Both the position numbers and the translations under genes were made by a program. Below the pieces are notes generated by a model. That model was not told where the DNA came from. It saw only the letters and a list, made by a program, of their open reading frames with translations, and searched no databases. Shown piece by piece: positions 8,279 to 16,071 of a DNA stretch of 47,924 bases. The DNA comes from a virus, in the IMG/VR virus record IMGVR_UViG_3300047557_001921, positions 1-47,924 of that record; one strand, given 5' to 3'. Numbering within the stretch: the stretch's first letter is position 1; each line of letters begins with the position of its first letter.

Positions 8279-11179
8279 ATGTTTAATTCCAAATACTCTG
8301 TCCCTGTTAAATCCCGCAAGGACGACTTCGAGTTGACGCTGCCAGTTGACCGCAACTGGTACTCGGAAGACAGCCGTCTGCTTATCGTGCTGGAGTCGGT
8401 AGACGGCACTGACCTAAAGGCTGGCCGGCTACTGGCGGATCGTAGTAAGGTGGTGGTAGAGAACCTCTTGAACTTTGCGGCACAGCAAGCAGCCCTGATA
8501 GATGAGGGCTGCAAGCTGCCTGCTCTTGCGGCCATCAACTTCAACAATGCCCGCACGTTTCATCTGCAAACAGAGACGGAGAAGGTTCCTTACCACACAC
8601 GATTCGTTAGGCGGATATACGCCGCTATCAAGAAACTCAAGCCTACGCACCTGCTAATCTGCGGTGACGGGGCGATGCACCACCTATTCCCAGACGTGGC
8701 GAACAGCCAGTGGAAACGAGGCTGGGTACACAGGCTGACAGTAGGCGACCTTAAGCTTAAGGTTGTGTCGACGCTAGACCTAGAGCCCTTGTACGTACCT
8801 AAGCGTACCCTCAAGGAAGAGGATGACGATGGTGGCGACAACGAATTCGAGCGCGACGACTTCGGTAAGTGCAACCTTCTAGGCTACGTCATCAGGAACA
8901 TCTCGCACTGCCTGCTAGGTCGGCACCCTTTCTCTTTGCGAAAGGTTGTGCCTAAGCCCCACTACATCAACACCATTGAGAAGTTTGACCGCTTCTACGC
9001 CAAGCTAAAGACCTCAGCTTTGGTTGCCACGGATACGGAGACCAAGAATCTTTCGGCTACCAAGAATGCTATCTTCACCATTCAGTTCGCCTTTACGAAA
9101 GACGAAGGCTACGTAATTCCTCTGCACCATCCTCAGACGCCGTTCTCTTCGGAAGAGGTTCAGTACATCAGTAAGAAACTGGCTCGATGGTTCATTGCCG
9201 AGCCTGAGGATCACTTCATAGGCCTGTTGGCCTTCAACGGCAAGTTTGACCTACGAGTGATTCGAGCCCAGTTCAAGCTGCCTATTATCCTGCGCCCTGT
9301 ATGGGAGATATCTTCTGGCGAACACGAGCTGGACGAGAACATCAAGTTCCTAGAGGACTTCGGTACGCCGAACGGCAACCTCAGAGCTACCTTCACCAGC
9401 TACAACAATGACCTGTACTGGACGATGCCTTTCTCCAAGGAAGAGCGCGCCACTATTGCGTTCGTGAACCCTGGCGACAAAGACTTCCTGGACTACGCGG
9501 TCCTGGACGTGCAGAGTTTGATCGGCATGAGGGAGATGCAGCTGGCTAAGGCCAAGCTGATGCGGTTAGGTAACAAGTCCTTCTTGCCGTTTTACCGTAG
9601 TTTGGTGCTCCAGCAGATGAGCAACACGGTGCACACTATCTCGCACATGGAGCAACGAGGTGTGTTCATCGACGGCTACTACCTCGCGCACCTAAAGTCC
9701 AAGGGTTCCCCTCTAGTACAGTCCATAGCAGAGACTAAGCGCGAACTGTTCGCTATGCCTAGTGTGGTCAAGGCGAACCAACTGCTACTGCAAAAGAACG
9801 ATTCAGTATCCTACGCCAAAGGCGGCTTGTTCAACGCCTCTAGTTGGGTACTGAACCTGAACAAGCCCGAACACAAGATCGTGATGTTCTTGGACGTGAT
9901 GAAGCTGGAGCCTCTCACGAAAACCAAGACAGGCCAGCCTCAGATAGACAAGAACTTCCAGAAGGCCTACGCAGACAAGCATCGTGAGGTGAAGCTGTTT
10001 GCTACGTACCAGGAGACCACTAAGCTCTGGGGTACGTATGTGAAGGGCTGGTACCAGAAGATTAAGGACAGCCCGGACGGATCGTTCGACGGCAGGCTGC
10101 GTCCTAGTTACGGATTCTTCCGCGTGGTAACAGGTCGCTTGAACTCTCAAGACCCGTCCCTGCAGCAGGTGCCTAGCCGAGGTGGTCTAGCCAAGTATGT
10201 GAAGCGGGCGTTCGTGGCACCACCCGGTACGTTGTATGTAAAGTATGACTACTCGGCACATGAGGTTAGGTTCTGGGGCATCATCGCTAAGGACGACGTT
10301 ATCGCAGATACGTTCAAGATGGGGCAATCCTTACGGCGCAAGTATCGAATACTGAGCCAACAGGTAAACCTCTCTAAAGCGGCGGATTACAAGAGACTTG
10401 TTGAAGAATGGTTTACGTATAACCCTAAGACAGGGGATTTGATATGGAAAAAGAAAACAGGAAGAAGCACAAGCTTAGGGTCACCTGCAGGGTCTAAGCG
10501 CGACGACGGCATTTATGTAAAAATCGAAGGCAAAGGATATATAGCCCATAGGCTAATCTTTGCGTATCTGTACGGGTGGTTACCGGACGAGGTCGATCAC
10601 AAAGATCGAGACAGGTTTAACAATTCCAAAGATAACCTGAGACCAGCCACTCGAGAGCAGAATGCCCAGAACCGAGGTAAAGAGTTAGGCAAGAATCCCG
10701 TATCCCGCTACAAAGGTGTTTTTAAACATTCTCAGAATGGTAACTGGGTAGCCCAGATAAGACCAGGCAAAGGACTGCGAGTAAAACACCTAGGAAGTTT
10801 CGACACGGAAGAGGAAGCTCACAAAGCCTACGTAAGGGCAGCTAAGAAGTACCATAAGCAATTTGCTAATGACGGTGTGATCTCTCTAGCTACAGGTGAG
10901 GTGGATTGTACCAATCCTTTAGAGCTCCTTCAAAAAGAGTTGCGTCAAAAGGGCGACGTCCATATCATCAACATTTACCACTTCTTCAAGAAGTGGGTCG
11001 ACAAGTCTCACCCTTTGCGTGACGCCATTAAGGCTGTGGTGTTCGGCACTATTTACCAGATGAGAGCAAGCTCGCTGGCTAAGAGTTTGAGGAAGCAGCG
11101 AGTAGGAGAACTGGATGACAAGGTGCGTAAGATGCGTAAGCGTATTGCTGAGCTCAAAGCTGAGCTAGGAGTAGAGTGA
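8279..11179 (+). CDS. DNA polymerase family A, N-terminal part (3'-5' exonuclease, palm motif A, fingers motif B) with in-frame HNH-AP2 insertion
   Basis: 966 residues. The proofreading exonuclease shows DTET (D252, E254), LLAFNGKFD and YAVLDVQ, matching ExoI, II and III. Palm motif A is DYSAHEVR (D657, E662). Fingers motif B is RDAIKAVVFGTIYQ: R914, K918, F922 and Y926 match the O-helix, with Gln replacing the usual Gly after Tyr. Between motifs A and B lies an in-frame HNH-AP2 domain (about 691-870). The reading frame ends after motif B in a charged heptad-like helix (KVRKMRKRIAELKAEL). The C-terminal palm, with motif C, is in the next gene, joined by TGATG. The product therefore needs the second polypeptide to form an active polymerase. 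Confidence 0.9.
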   Translation: MFNSKYSVPVKSRKDDFELTLPVDRNWYSEDSRLLIVLESVDGTDLKAGRLLADRSKVVVENLLNFAAQQAALIDEGCKLPALAAINFNNARTFHLQTETEKVPYHTRFVRRIYAAIKKLKPTHLLICGDGAMHHLFPDVANSQWKRGWVHRLTVGDLKLKVVSTLDLEPLYVPKRTLKEEDDDGGDNEFERDDFGKCNLLGYVIRNISHCLLGRHPFSLRKVVPKPHYINTIEKFDRFYAKLKTSALVATDTETKNLSATKNAIFTIQFAFTKDEGYVIPLHHPQTPFSSEEVQYISKKLARWFIAEPEDHFIGLLAFNGKFDLRVIRAQFKLPIILRPVWEISSGEHELDENIKFLEDFGTPNGNLRATFTSYNNDLYWTMPFSKEERATIAFVNPGDKDFLDYAVLDVQSLIGMREMQLAKAKLMRLGNKSFLPFYRSLVLQQMSNTVHTISHMEQRGVFIDGYYLAHLKSKGSPLVQSIAETKRELFAMPSVVKANQLLLQKNDSVSYAKGGLFNASSWVLNLNKPEHKIVMFLDVMKLEPLTKTKTGQPQIDKNFQKAYADKHREVKLFATYQETTKLWGTYVKGWYQKIKDSPDGSFDGRLRPSYGFFRVVTGRLNSQDPSLQQVPSRGGLAKYVKRAFVAPPGTLYVKYDYSAHEVRFWGIIAKDDVIADTFKMGQSLRRKYRILSQQVNLSKAADYKRLVEEWFTYNPKTGDLIWKKKTGRSTSLGSPAGSKRDDGIYVKIEGKGYIAHRLIFAYLYGWLPDEVDHKDRDRFNNSKDNLRPATREQNAQNRGKELGKNPVSRYKGVFKHSQNGNWVAQIRPGKGLRVKHLGSFDTEEEAHKAYVRAAKKYHKQFANDGVISLATGEVDCTNPLELLQKELRQKGDVHIINIYHFFKKWVDKSHPLRDAIKAVVFGTIYQMRASSLAKSLRKQRVGELDDKVRKMRKRIAELKAELGVE
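10349..10888 (+). mobile_element. HNH-AP2 homing endonuclease-like insertion inside the polymerase gene (boundaries approximate)
   Basis: About 180 codons resemble phage HNH-AP2 endonucleases: FTYNPKTGDLIWKK and GYIAHRLIFAYLYGWLP, then the HNH core (VDHKDRDRFNNSKDNLRP), NAQNRG, and a C-terminal AP2 DNA-binding domain (SRYKGVFKHSQNGNWVAQI; HLGSFDTEEEAHKAY). The frame stays open from polymerase into the domain and out again. There is no Cys...His-Asn splicing signature, so it is not an intein, and too little non-coding sequence for a group I intron core. Exact edges cannot be set without an uninterrupted homolog; base composition shifts near 10346. Confidence 0.8.
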
Positions 11180-11994
11180 TGGCCGCCACCTTAGACAAGA
11201 AACGCAGAGCCGAGTTGACCGAAGAGCTAGCCAAGCTGAGAGCAGAGTTGCCCGCGGTCAAGGCTGAGCTGAAAGAGGCGCAAGAGCGGGACTGGAAGGT
11301 TTTCGCAGAAGACCTGATAGCGAAACTGTTTCATCGCTATGCCAAAGGCGCAGCGTGGCTAGACTGGGCCAAGAACTTTGCTGAGAAGAACGGGTACGTC
11401 TATGCGCCTACAGGACGTCGTCGCAATCTTCCTGGCGTAATGATCGGCAACAAATCCCTGGTGTCGGCACTGTTGCGGCGCGCGGTGAATTCACCTATTC
11501 AAGGTACAGCCTCTGACGTTACTGCGACGGCTGCTCGACTAACGGCCGTCCACTTCTACCGCTACCTACGCAAGTTCAAGATGCTAGAAGGCGTAGAGTT
11601 TCTGCCTGGTGAGGCACTGAAATTGGTGCATGACGCTACCTACGCGGAAGCCGCCTACGACCACATGCTGGCGTACCTGCACATCACGCAGTGGGTCGCA
11701 ACGTATGGCGTTACCGAATACTACGAGAAAGAGTTCGGCTTCAAATTCAACATCGAGCCTGAGATAGAGGTCGAGATCGGCGCCCAGGAAGACCACATGT
11801 ATAAGTGGGACTGGACGGACGAAGGCTTACGAAAGATAGTCCGTTCGTCCTTAGAAGACCAGGTCAAGATCAAGATGCTCAAGGAAGAAGATCTGGAAAG
11901 ATCCTTCAAACGCATATTCAGGATTTACCGTAACCCCGAGATCGCACAGTTTCTACGTACCAACTATCCTATCCTAGGAGTAGTAGATGAGTGA
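11179..11994 (+). CDS. DNA polymerase family A, C-terminal part (palm motif C)
   Basis: 271 residues from ATG 11179, which overlaps the preceding TGA by one base (TGATG); a GTG at 11176 is also possible. The N-terminus is a charged coiled-coil-like helix (KKRRAELTEELAKLRAEL). Then come YAPTGRRRNLPG, the conserved RRAVNSPIQGTASD, and palm motif C as VHDATY (D152); the Glu usual after Asp in VHDE is Ala here. This supplies the catalytic carboxylate missing from the first polypeptide. Reinitiation at TGATG suggests coupled translation. The frame is -1 relative to the first gene, but no slippery heptamer is visible at the join. Confidence 0.9.
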   Translation: MAATLDKKRRAELTEELAKLRAELPAVKAELKEAQERDWKVFAEDLIAKLFHRYAKGAAWLDWAKNFAEKNGYVYAPTGRRRNLPGVMIGNKSLVSALLRRAVNSPIQGTASDVTATAARLTAVHFYRYLRKFKMLEGVEFLPGEALKLVHDATYAEAAYDHMLAYLHITQWVATYGVTEYYEKEFGFKFNIEPEIEVEIGAQEDHMYKWDWTDEGLRKIVRSSLEDQVKIKMLKEEDLERSFKRIFRIYRNPEIAQFLRTNYPILGVVDE

Positions 11995-12544
11995 AGAGGA
12001 ATTCGTCCCTGACGAGCGAATCGAACTGATGAGCGCTCGTCCTAAATACTGGGGCCCTTACGCTACCGTGTGGGACATGCCGCATGTCAACGGGTGGATG
12101 CCTAATCAGATCGGAAGGCACATTGTCTACGCGCCTTCTGTCCATCCCTTTCTCGAATACTTTTACCTAGGGCTGGTTTCCTTGTGCATGTCTACTTCCA
12201 AGGAAGCGCACGTTAGTCCTAAGGTGGTGCAGCCAGGAGCCAACTTCGAGATTCATCTGTACGCCTGCGACCCTCAAAAGAAGCCTTGCCTGAACTATCC
12301 TCCTAACATCATCATGCCGCAGCTCTTCGCTTCTCAGTGGTACTCTTTTAACCAGGTGTACGCAGAGGCTGCTTACCATCAGGTGATGATGGAGGTGTGC
12401 ATGGGCACCGTTCCCATACTGCCTACCGAGGGCAAGAACGAATGGGTGCTTAGGTTCGGCTACCACACGTTGCTAGTGAACGGAATGAGCATTCAAGATT
12501 CCCACCGTCTCTATCTAGAGATGTCTGATCAGCAATACCAGTAG
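11987..12544 (+). CDS. Hypothetical protein
   Basis: A 185-residue protein overlapping the polymerase C-part by 8 bases, so probably translated with it. No family is recognised. It is rich in aromatic residues (WGPYATVWDMPHVNGWMP; SQWYSFNQVYAEAAYHQ) and has several Met and Cys residues, suggesting a compact globular fold. No Walker, nuclease or zinc motif is clear. Position alone suggests a replication accessory role, which is weak evidence. Confidence 0.6.
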   Translation: MSEEEFVPDERIELMSARPKYWGPYATVWDMPHVNGWMPNQIGRHIVYAPSVHPFLEYFYLGLVSLCMSTSKEAHVSPKVVQPGANFEIHLYACDPQKKPCLNYPPNIIMPQLFASQWYSFNQVYAEAAYHQVMMEVCMGTVPILPTEGKNEWVLRFGYHTLLVNGMSIQDSHRLYLEMSDQQYQ

Positions 12545-12568
12545 TAATCACCCCAAGGAGGCTTCATC

Positions 12569-13123
12569 ATGTCAGTAAATCACCCTCACCCCGCTCTTGT
12601 CGCAGATCTTCTGATGCTTTCGATCAGCATCGATTCTTACCAGAAAACTCTCAACCCGCCGCCGGCCTTCCCGGAAGGCGAGGCGGTGCCTGACAACATC
12701 CCGGCCACTTACGCAGAGTCACGTCAGAGGTCCAACCTCAATATCTTGATCAACACGGATACTCTGAATTCGCTGAGCAACGTCTACTGGTTCCTCAAGA
12801 AGGCGATAGCGCTCACTCCTGACCAGACCCGGGTTCTGTCTGTACTAGATCACATCTACACCTCGCTGGCTGCCGAGGGGAAGGCCTCCGACAAGTCCAT
12901 CATGGCTACGACTTTGTCGATTGCCCACGACAGCGGGTTGCTTCAAGCAGGTGCAACTAAGTACACCTGGCTCGCGGCCTGGAATGAGTACATGGAAAAT
13001 CTCCTGACAGTCACCTTCCCTGAGATTCGGCGCCTGGATCCTAATGACCCGTCCGGCAACGCCTACTCGTCGGACACGTTCACTATTACGTTCGGCACCA
13101 ACGTGGCTGTTCTAGGAGCCTAA
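12569..13123 (+). CDS. Hypothetical protein
   Basis: A 184-residue protein with a strong ribosome site (CCAAGGAGG) before its ATG, suggesting high expression. Mostly helical by appearance (LLMLSISIDSYQKTL; VYWFLKKAIALTPDQTRVL), ending in a Thr/Ser-rich strand-like segment (SDTFTITFGTNVAVLG). No recognised domain. It is one base from the next gene's GTG start. It could be a structural or host-takeover protein; no motif decides. Confidence 0.6.
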   Translation: MSVNHPHPALVADLLMLSISIDSYQKTLNPPPAFPEGEAVPDNIPATYAESRQRSNLNILINTDTLNSLSNVYWFLKKAIALTPDQTRVLSVLDHIYTSLAAEGKASDKSIMATTLSIAHDSGLLQAGATKYTWLAAWNEYMENLLTVTFPEIRRLDPNDPSGNAYSSDTFTITFGTNVAVLGA

Positions 13124-13124
13124 C

Positions 13125-13805
13125 GTGAGCGTGATTGCTGGGTGCTTGGCTCTGACAGATGCTAAGGTGCTAGGGCTAATCCCTTTCAGTGCTACCGCCT
13201 TTAAGGGTAGCCACCTTACACCTAGCAAGTACAACCCGCCCATCTCTGCTGGGGATTTTCTCTTGGAAGGAGAAGATAGCCAGAGCGTCACCTACGTACC
13301 ATCCAGAGCCGAGACGCTACATGCTGTCCTGTCAGGCCAGATCGATCATAACCTAGGTCTCAAGTACGCGGTTAGCCGGAGCCTATCCCTAGACACGCCT
13401 AACCAAAACCTCAAGCTAAAAGACATTGTTCTGTCGCAGTTAGGCGAGAACATACCAGGTAGTTACTCCTTGGTGCTCTCTACCAGCAGCCGGTCCGGAC
13501 GGTCTAGCCGAATGGTGTTGGTCAACCGTCACCGTACCTTGTATTTGCTAGGCGTAGCAATAGGATCTAGCTTGTACTTGGTGTGGTCCAATCAGCCTGA
13601 CATGGAAACGGACATTTCCAAGGCCCATCCTGAGGCATTGTATTACCGGTACCCGCCCCAGACCAACTCCCTTTGCGTGGTTCAGACACTGTTCCTGGTT
13701 CACCGCATTCGACGCTGGACTAAGGACGGCCTAGAGCACTTGAAGATGTTCGCCGCAATAGAGAGGAGTCTGAGTAACTCGACAGAAAGGCTGTTGCTGC
13801 TTTAA
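13125..13805 (+). CDS. Hypothetical protein
   Basis: A 226-residue protein with a GTG start one base after the previous stop, so probably translationally coupled. No family is recognised. The middle has strand-like and Ser-rich segments (SYSLVLSTSSRSGRSSRMVLVNRH), followed by a hydrophobic stretch (LYLLGVAIGSSLYLVW) that could be a buried strand pair or a weak membrane segment. It ends before the motif B leader of the SSB-like gene. Function unknown. Confidence 0.55.
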   Translation: MSVIAGCLALTDAKVLGLIPFSATAFKGSHLTPSKYNPPISAGDFLLEGEDSQSVTYVPSRAETLHAVLSGQIDHNLGLKYAVSRSLSLDTPNQNLKLKDIVLSQLGENIPGSYSLVLSTSSRSGRSSRMVLVNRHRTLYLLGVAIGSSLYLVWSNQPDMETDISKAHPEALYYRYPPQTNSLCVVQTLFLVHRIRRWTKDGLEHLKMFAAIERSLSNSTERLLLL

Positions 13806-13810
13806 AGGGA

Positions 13811-13820
13811 ACTGTAAATA
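13811..13820 (+). promoter_or_regulatory. Recurrent motif B (ACTGTAAATA), upstream of the SSB-like gene
   Basis: An exact copy of the motif found at 8210 and 28101, 43 bases before the ATG at 13864. It is followed by a TTTTAACCACTAACC stretch similar in position to the TAAAC/TAAC strings after the other copies. It supports a shared control signal for replication genes. Confidence 0.5.
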
Positions 13821-13863
13821 TGCTCGCAGTTTGTTTTAACCACTAACCAGAGGTCACCACACG

Positions 13864-15345
13864 ATGGGCCTACGAGATTTCAAAACGAAAAAGAGCTTTG
13901 CTGACGCGAATGCTCGAGGCGGCCAGAGGCAGCCTGGGATGGGGGACTTGGTCGAAGTATTCAAGTTTCCTGACAAGAAGTGGATTACCTTGCGGTTCGT
14001 CGGGCCTCTTTGCTCGTACGGTAACCACTGGGTAGTCACCAAGAAGAAAGATGGCAGTCAGGGCAAGTTTCCTGCGCCTTGCTTGGCTTACGACTCTGCT
14101 ACTGAGAGTAGGGATGCCACTAAGGACTGCCCGTGGTGCAAGGAAGATCCGGAGATGGTTCAGTCCGGGTCAGACTATTTCACCAACGCCATCATCCGTT
14201 CGTTGCAAGAGAACGAGCCTCGGCGTAAGGCTAAGCCGACGGCAGAGGAGAGAAAGACGGGCTGGAAGGACAAGAATTCCGAGTCCTGGACTCCTGTCCG
14301 TGTAGTGAGGCTAACCGGCTCTGTTGTGCAAGAGCTCCAGCGGCTGAGTACGTTGAATCGCCACAAGGATAACAAGACCGGCGAGACGCGGACTTTCCCT
14401 ATCAGCCACATTACCAAAGGCGTCGACGTCAAGATCATGTACGACTCGACGGAGAAAACGCCTTCCAAGAAGTACACCATTCAGATACGCGAAACCCTTA
14501 CTCCTTTGTCTTCGGTGGAGAAAGAGTATCTGCTGTGGGACATCGAAGACCGCATCACCCTACCTAGTTTGTCAACCGTGATCAAGGAGCATGATATGTG
14601 GGCTACCCGCATGGGCCTCAAGAAGAAGCCGTCGTCCAAAGCAAAAGCTGGTAAAGAGAAGGACATCTTCGACGAAGACGAAGACTTCGACGAGGATGAC
14701 GAGGACGAGGAGGAGGATGACACTCCGAAGAAAAAGAAGGCCTCCAAGAAACCCGTCAAGAAGTCCAAGAAGCCCGTCGACGAAGACGAAGATGAGGACG
14801 AAGACGAGGATGAAGACGAGGATGAGGATGACGAGCCTCCTCGCAAGTCCAAGAAGAAGCCTGTAGCCAAGAAGAAGTCCAAGAAGCCCGTCGACGAAGA
14901 TGAGGACGAGGATGAAGATGAGGATGAAGATGAGGATGAAGATGAGGACGAGGATGAGGACGACGAGCCTCCTCGCAAGTCCAAGAAGAAGCCTGTAGCC
15001 AAGAAGAAGCCGGCTGCCAAGTCCAAGAAGAAGCCCGTCGACGAGGATGAAGACGACTTCGACGAAGACGAGGATGAAGACGAGGACGAGGATGAAGATG
15101 AGGACGACGAGCCTCCGAAGAAGTCCTCCAAGAAGAAGCCGGCTGCCAAGTCCAAGAAGAAGCCCGTCGACGAGGATGAAGACGACTTCGACGAAGACGA
15201 GGATGAAGACGAGGACGAGGATGAAGATGAGGACGAGGATGAGGACGAGGAAGAGGAAGACGAGGAGGATGACGAGCCTCCTCGTAAGAAGAAACCCGTC
15301 AAGAAGCCTGCAGCCAAGAAGCCTGTCAAGAAGTCCCGGCGGTAA
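13864..15345 (+). CDS. Putative ssDNA-binding protein with acidic/basic repeat tail
   Basis: 493 residues. Residues 1-260 form a globular part with a basic N-terminus (KTKKSFADANARGGQR) and four cysteines (C50, C73, C89, C92; CPWC) that could bind zinc as in T4 gp32-type proteins. Residues from about 265 on alternate Asp/Glu runs with Lys/Pro/Ala blocks (KKSKKPVDEDED) in at least four repeats, ending in a basic stretch. Acidic tails are typical of phage and bacterial ssDNA-binding proteins, where they recruit partners; this one is unusually long and ends basic. Neighbouring recombinase and polymerase genes support the call. Another ssDNA- or dsDNA-binding role is possible. Confidence 0.6.
   Translation: MGLRDFKTKKSFADANARGGQRQPGMGDLVEVFKFPDKKWITLRFVGPLCSYGNHWVVTKKKDGSQGKFPAPCLAYDSATESRDATKDCPWCKEDPEMVQSGSDYFTNAIIRSLQENEPRRKAKPTAEERKTGWKDKNSESWTPVRVVRLTGSVVQELQRLSTLNRHKDNKTGETRTFPISHITKGVDVKIMYDSTEKTPSKKYTIQIRETLTPLSSVEKEYLLWDIEDRITLPSLSTVIKEHDMWATRMGLKKKPSSKAKAGKEKDIFDEDEDFDEDDEDEEEDDTPKKKKASKKPVKKSKKPVDEDEDEDEDEDEDEDEDDEPPRKSKKKPVAKKKSKKPVDEDEDEDEDEDEDEDEDEDEDEDDEPPRKSKKKPVAKKKPAAKSKKKPVDEDEDDFDEDEDEDEDEDEDEDDEPPKKSSKKKPAAKSKKKPVDEDEDDFDEDEDEDEDEDEDEDEDEDEEEEDEEDDEPPRKKKPVKKPAAKKPVKKSRR
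14773..15290 (+). repeat. Tandem repeats encoding acidic/basic blocks
   Basis: Blocks beginning CCCGTCGACGA recur at 14773, 14887, 15034 and 15163, each running through GAC/GAG/GAT-rich DNA into a Lys-rich segment. The last two repeat units are 129 bases apart and nearly identical. Copy-number change by slippage or recombination would alter tail length without breaking the frame, since spacings are multiples of three (114, 147, 129). Confidence 0.85.
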
Positions 15346-15365
15346 GGCGTAACCGCTTCTCGCCC

Positions 15366-15395
15366 ACGGCGCCGCTTGCATAGGGCGCCGTTTTT
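15366..15395 (+). terminator. Rho-independent terminator after the SSB-like gene
   Basis: ACGGCGCC (15366-15373) pairs with GGCGCCGT (15384-15391) around a 10-base loop and is followed directly by a T-run (15391-15395). It lies 20 bases after the stop codon, and separates the SSB-like transcript from the RecA gene. Confidence 0.9.
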
Positions 15396-15423
15396 CATTT
15401 CATCTTAGCAAAAGGGTCCTGTA

Positions 15424-16071
15424 ATGGCACAGTCTGCTCGTAAGGCAAACCCTGGTAAGAAAAAAGCGGTTCAGGAGGCAGTCGAAGACGCCTTTAATCC
15501 GTATGGCAACATAACAACCGTACTCGACCTGATCGAGAAAGAACTGGACATATCGGATGGTGGCCTAGTGCCTAATGAAGCCCGAATGTCCACAGGATTA
15601 TTGTGCCTAGACATTGTGCTAGGCGGAGGTATCACCGCAGGTTGGTACACCAACTTCGGGCAAGAGCAGTCCTGTAAGACAACCTTAGCGGTCAACATTC
15701 TCTTCTCGGCTCTGTTCAGCCGAATCCCTATCCTGGCCTACTGGGACTTTGAAGGTTGCTTAACCAAAGACTCCACGTTACGTCTTGAAGGTAATGAGGA
15801 CGTTAGTTTTGACCAACTGGCAAAGACGTACTCCGATGGAGACTCGGTGTCAGGTATATTGACCGTCGGCGGTGCTTCCTCTACCGGGACCTTCCGGGTT
15901 ATCCCGGACAAACCTTTGCACAGCATCAGGCTAGAAGATGGTACCTGTTTTAGGGGGTATAAACACCCCTTTTTAGTATGGGACCCTCTCACCGAGGATG
16001 CAGAGTGGGTTCTACTAGAAAATCTTAAGGTCGGTATGACCTTACTACAGTCATCACCTCTTCCGGGGTAG
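15424..16071 (+). CDS. RecA/UvsX-type recombinase, N-terminal part fused to split-intein N half
   Basis: 215 residues. Residues 1-111 are RecA-like: ARMSTGLLCLDIVLGGG, a Walker A-like loop GQEQSCKTT with Cys where Gly is usual, and YWDFEG carrying the catalytic Glu region. At Cys112 the sequence changes to an intein N-terminal half (CLTKDSTLRLEG; later TCFRGYKHPFLV), which ends at the stop. The remainder of RecA lies downstream (17425), so full-length protein requires protein trans-splicing. The stop codon is inside a strong inverted repeat and the 3' end overlaps the opposite-strand endonuclease gene by 47 bases. An AGGG lies before the ATG. Confidence 0.9.
   Translation: MAQSARKANPGKKKAVQEAVEDAFNPYGNITTVLDLIEKELDISDGGLVPNEARMSTGLLCLDIVLGGGITAGWYTNFGQEQSCKTTLAVNILFSALFSRIPILAYWDFEGCLTKDSTLRLEGNEDVSFDQLAKTYSDGDSVSGILTVGGASSTGTFRVIPDKPLHSIRLEDGTCFRGYKHPFLVWDPLTEDAEWVLLENLKVGMTLLQSSPLPG
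15757..16068 (+). mobile_element. Split intein, N-terminal half
   Basis: 104 residues starting at Cys112 with intein block A (CLTKDSTLRLEG) and a block B-like stretch (IRLEDGTCFRGYKHPFLV) containing the His of the splicing centre. No endonuclease domain. The partner C half is encoded at 17425-17586. The insertion site, right after DFEG, is at the RecA Walker-type catalytic Glu region, where inteins favour conserved residues. Confidence 0.88.

Noticed and set aside
10349-10888. Intein or group I intron in the polymerase
   Set aside because: No N-terminal Cys/Ser or C-terminal His-Asn splicing residues, and the insert is almost fully coding for HNH-AP2.
11171-11181. Programmed -1 frameshift joining the polymerase halves
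   Set aside because: No X-XXY-YYZ slippery heptamer near the join, and TGATG with charged helices on each side fits reinitiation better. A sequencing error cannot be fully excluded.
14773-15290. CRISPR-like array from repeat spacing
   Set aside because: Repeats are coding, in frame, low complexity and without unique spacers.
14572-15381. Minus-strand hydrophobic, membrane-like frame
   Set aside because: Same repeat DNA read in another frame; Leu/Val/Ile runs come from the acidic codons on the other strand.
14481-15398. Long minus-strand frame with long serine runs
   Set aside because: It is the complement of the GAC/GAG/GAT repeats of the SSB-like gene; low complexity, no ribosome site, and only an antisense shadow.
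15396-15405. Motif A-like CATTTCATCT before RecA-N
   Set aside because: Only partial match, starting in the terminator T-run; not counted as a copy.
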